Below, piece by piece: positions 41,007 to 41,533 of a stretch of 41,533 nt of DNA. A program made the position numbers and the translations under genes. Where the stretch lies: NCBI GenBank assembly GCA_040387095.1, contig JAZKEJ010000024.1, positions 1 through 41,533 of the forward strand, given 5' to 3'. Numbering within the stretch: the stretch's first letter is position 1; each line of letters starts with the position of its first letter. The DNA comes from Methylotenera_A sp040387095. GTDB lineage: Bacteria > Pseudomonadota > Gammaproteobacteria > Burkholderiales > Methylophilaceae. Below the pieces are notes generated by a model that searched no databases, was not told where the DNA came from, and worked only from the letters and a program-made list of their open reading frames with translations.

Positions 41007-41533
41007 CTAAATGACAACAGTTGCGGCTTCACCGTTATTTTGTGTGCGAATCGTGCCGATTTCATACACGGTCTCACCAGCAGTTTCCAACAGTTTTTTG
41101 GCCACTTCAGCATCACTTTTGGCCATAATGACGACCATGCCAATGCCGCAGTTAAAGGTCCTGTACATTTCATCGTGCGTGATATTGCCCTGCGCTTGCA
41201 GCCATTTGAACAAAGGTGGTAAATCCCAACTTTTTGCACTGATTTCTGCGGTTAATCCAGCAGGTAATACACGCGGCGTATTTTCTGTAATTCCGCCACC
41301 TGTAATGTGTGCCATGCCTTTTACAGGCAATGCATCAATTAATTTAAGCAGTGATTTCACATAGATTCTGGTCGGCGCCATCACCACGTCTTTAAATTTT
41401 CTGCCATGAAAATCAGATTCGAAATCGATACCTGAGCTGCTAATCAGCTTACGAATCAATGAATATCCATTGGAATGTGCGCCGCTTGAAGCCAGTCCTA
41501 GCACCACATCGCCAGCTGCAATACTTAATCCAT
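41007..41533 (-). CDS. purM: Phosphoribosylformylglycinamidine cyclo-ligase, C-terminal part (5' end cut by window edge)
   Basis: PurM closes the imidazole ring of AIR in purine synthesis using ATP. The frame is open from the right edge to the TAA-type stop at 41007, about 174 codons, which is the C-terminal half of a protein of about 345 residues. Diagnostic segments are GLASSGAHSNGYSLIRKLI, MAHITGGGITENTPRVLP and EMYRTFNCGIGMVVIMAKSDA. An ATG-like start inside the visible part is not real, because the same frame continues upstream (GLSIAAGDVV). Confidence 0.95.
   Translation of the reverse strand, partial: GLSIAAGDVVLGLASSGAHSNGYSLIRKLISSSGIDFESDFHGRKFKDVVMAPTRIYVKSLLKLIDALPVKGMAHITGGGITENTPRVLPAGLTAEISAKSWDLPPLFKWLQAQGNITHDEMYRTFNCGIGMVVIMAKSDAEVAKKLLETAGETVYEIGTIRTQNNGEAATVVI

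Overview
The window looks like ordinary chromosomal DNA of a Gram-negative betaproteobacterium, most plausibly a methylotroph of the Methylophilaceae (Methylotenera/Methylophilus type). The reasons are the gene families and their neighbourhoods: Mla and Lpt envelope transport, System II cytochrome c maturation next to cytochrome c4, PP0621-PilS-PilR, and the ECF sigma/DUF3619/DUF3106/RDD cluster. The base composition is also visibly AT-leaning, which is low for betaproteobacteria. The genus is an inference; there is no rRNA here to confirm it. I see no tRNA, rRNA, CRISPR, prophage or intact insertion sequence.

Layout. 1-2838 (minus): mlaF-mlaE-mlaD-mlaC, the inner-membrane and periplasmic parts of the phospholipid (MlaFEDC) transporter; mlaC runs off the left edge. 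2913-5566: a type IV pilin-like gene (minus) with a near-consensus sigma-54 promoter, divergent from an orphan polytopic histidine kinase (plus) whose start is preceded by a perfect FNR-type palindrome. 5617-9580 (minus): cytochrome c4, then resB and ccsB, the haem-ligation machinery that c4 itself needs. 9696-10765 (plus): GTPase engB overlapping a secreted cupin. 10827-12782 (minus): a MidA-like methyltransferase and trmB. 12821-17327 (plus): a pteridine-reductase-type SDR, ttcA and topA. 17502-18605 (minus): a PBP7-type peptidase. 18834-19214 (plus): a solitary gcvH. 19222-22181 (minus): pepA, holC and an unrecognised helical protein. 22339-24560 (plus): lptF-lptG. 24586-26702 (minus): ECF sigma, DUF3619, DUF3106, RDD. 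26855-30125 (plus): PP0621-like protein, pilS, pilR. 30149-31159 (minus): a CaCA exchanger. 31226-36284 (plus): ampD, an RND adaptor and pump, and a 36-residue lipoprotein. 36287-36509 (minus): a frame-broken small gene. 36631-40930 (minus): GNAT, DAACS symporter (downstream of an RsmB-type methyltransferase) and DUF3108. 41007-41533 (minus): the C-terminal half of purM.

How it fits together. Most genes are housekeeping, with a strong envelope theme: lipid transport (Mla, Lpt), peptidoglycan turnover and recycling (PBP7-like, AmpD), efflux (RND) and type IV pili. The clearest link within the window is between PilS-PilR (a sigma-54 activator pair) and the sigma-54 promoter in front of the pilin-like gene about 24 kb away. 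The least ordinary items are that promoter, the FNR-like site at the kinase start, the repeat-bearing helical protein behind holC, the tiny His/Cys lipoprotein and the adjacent broken gene. I did not find a convincing wholly new multi-gene system.
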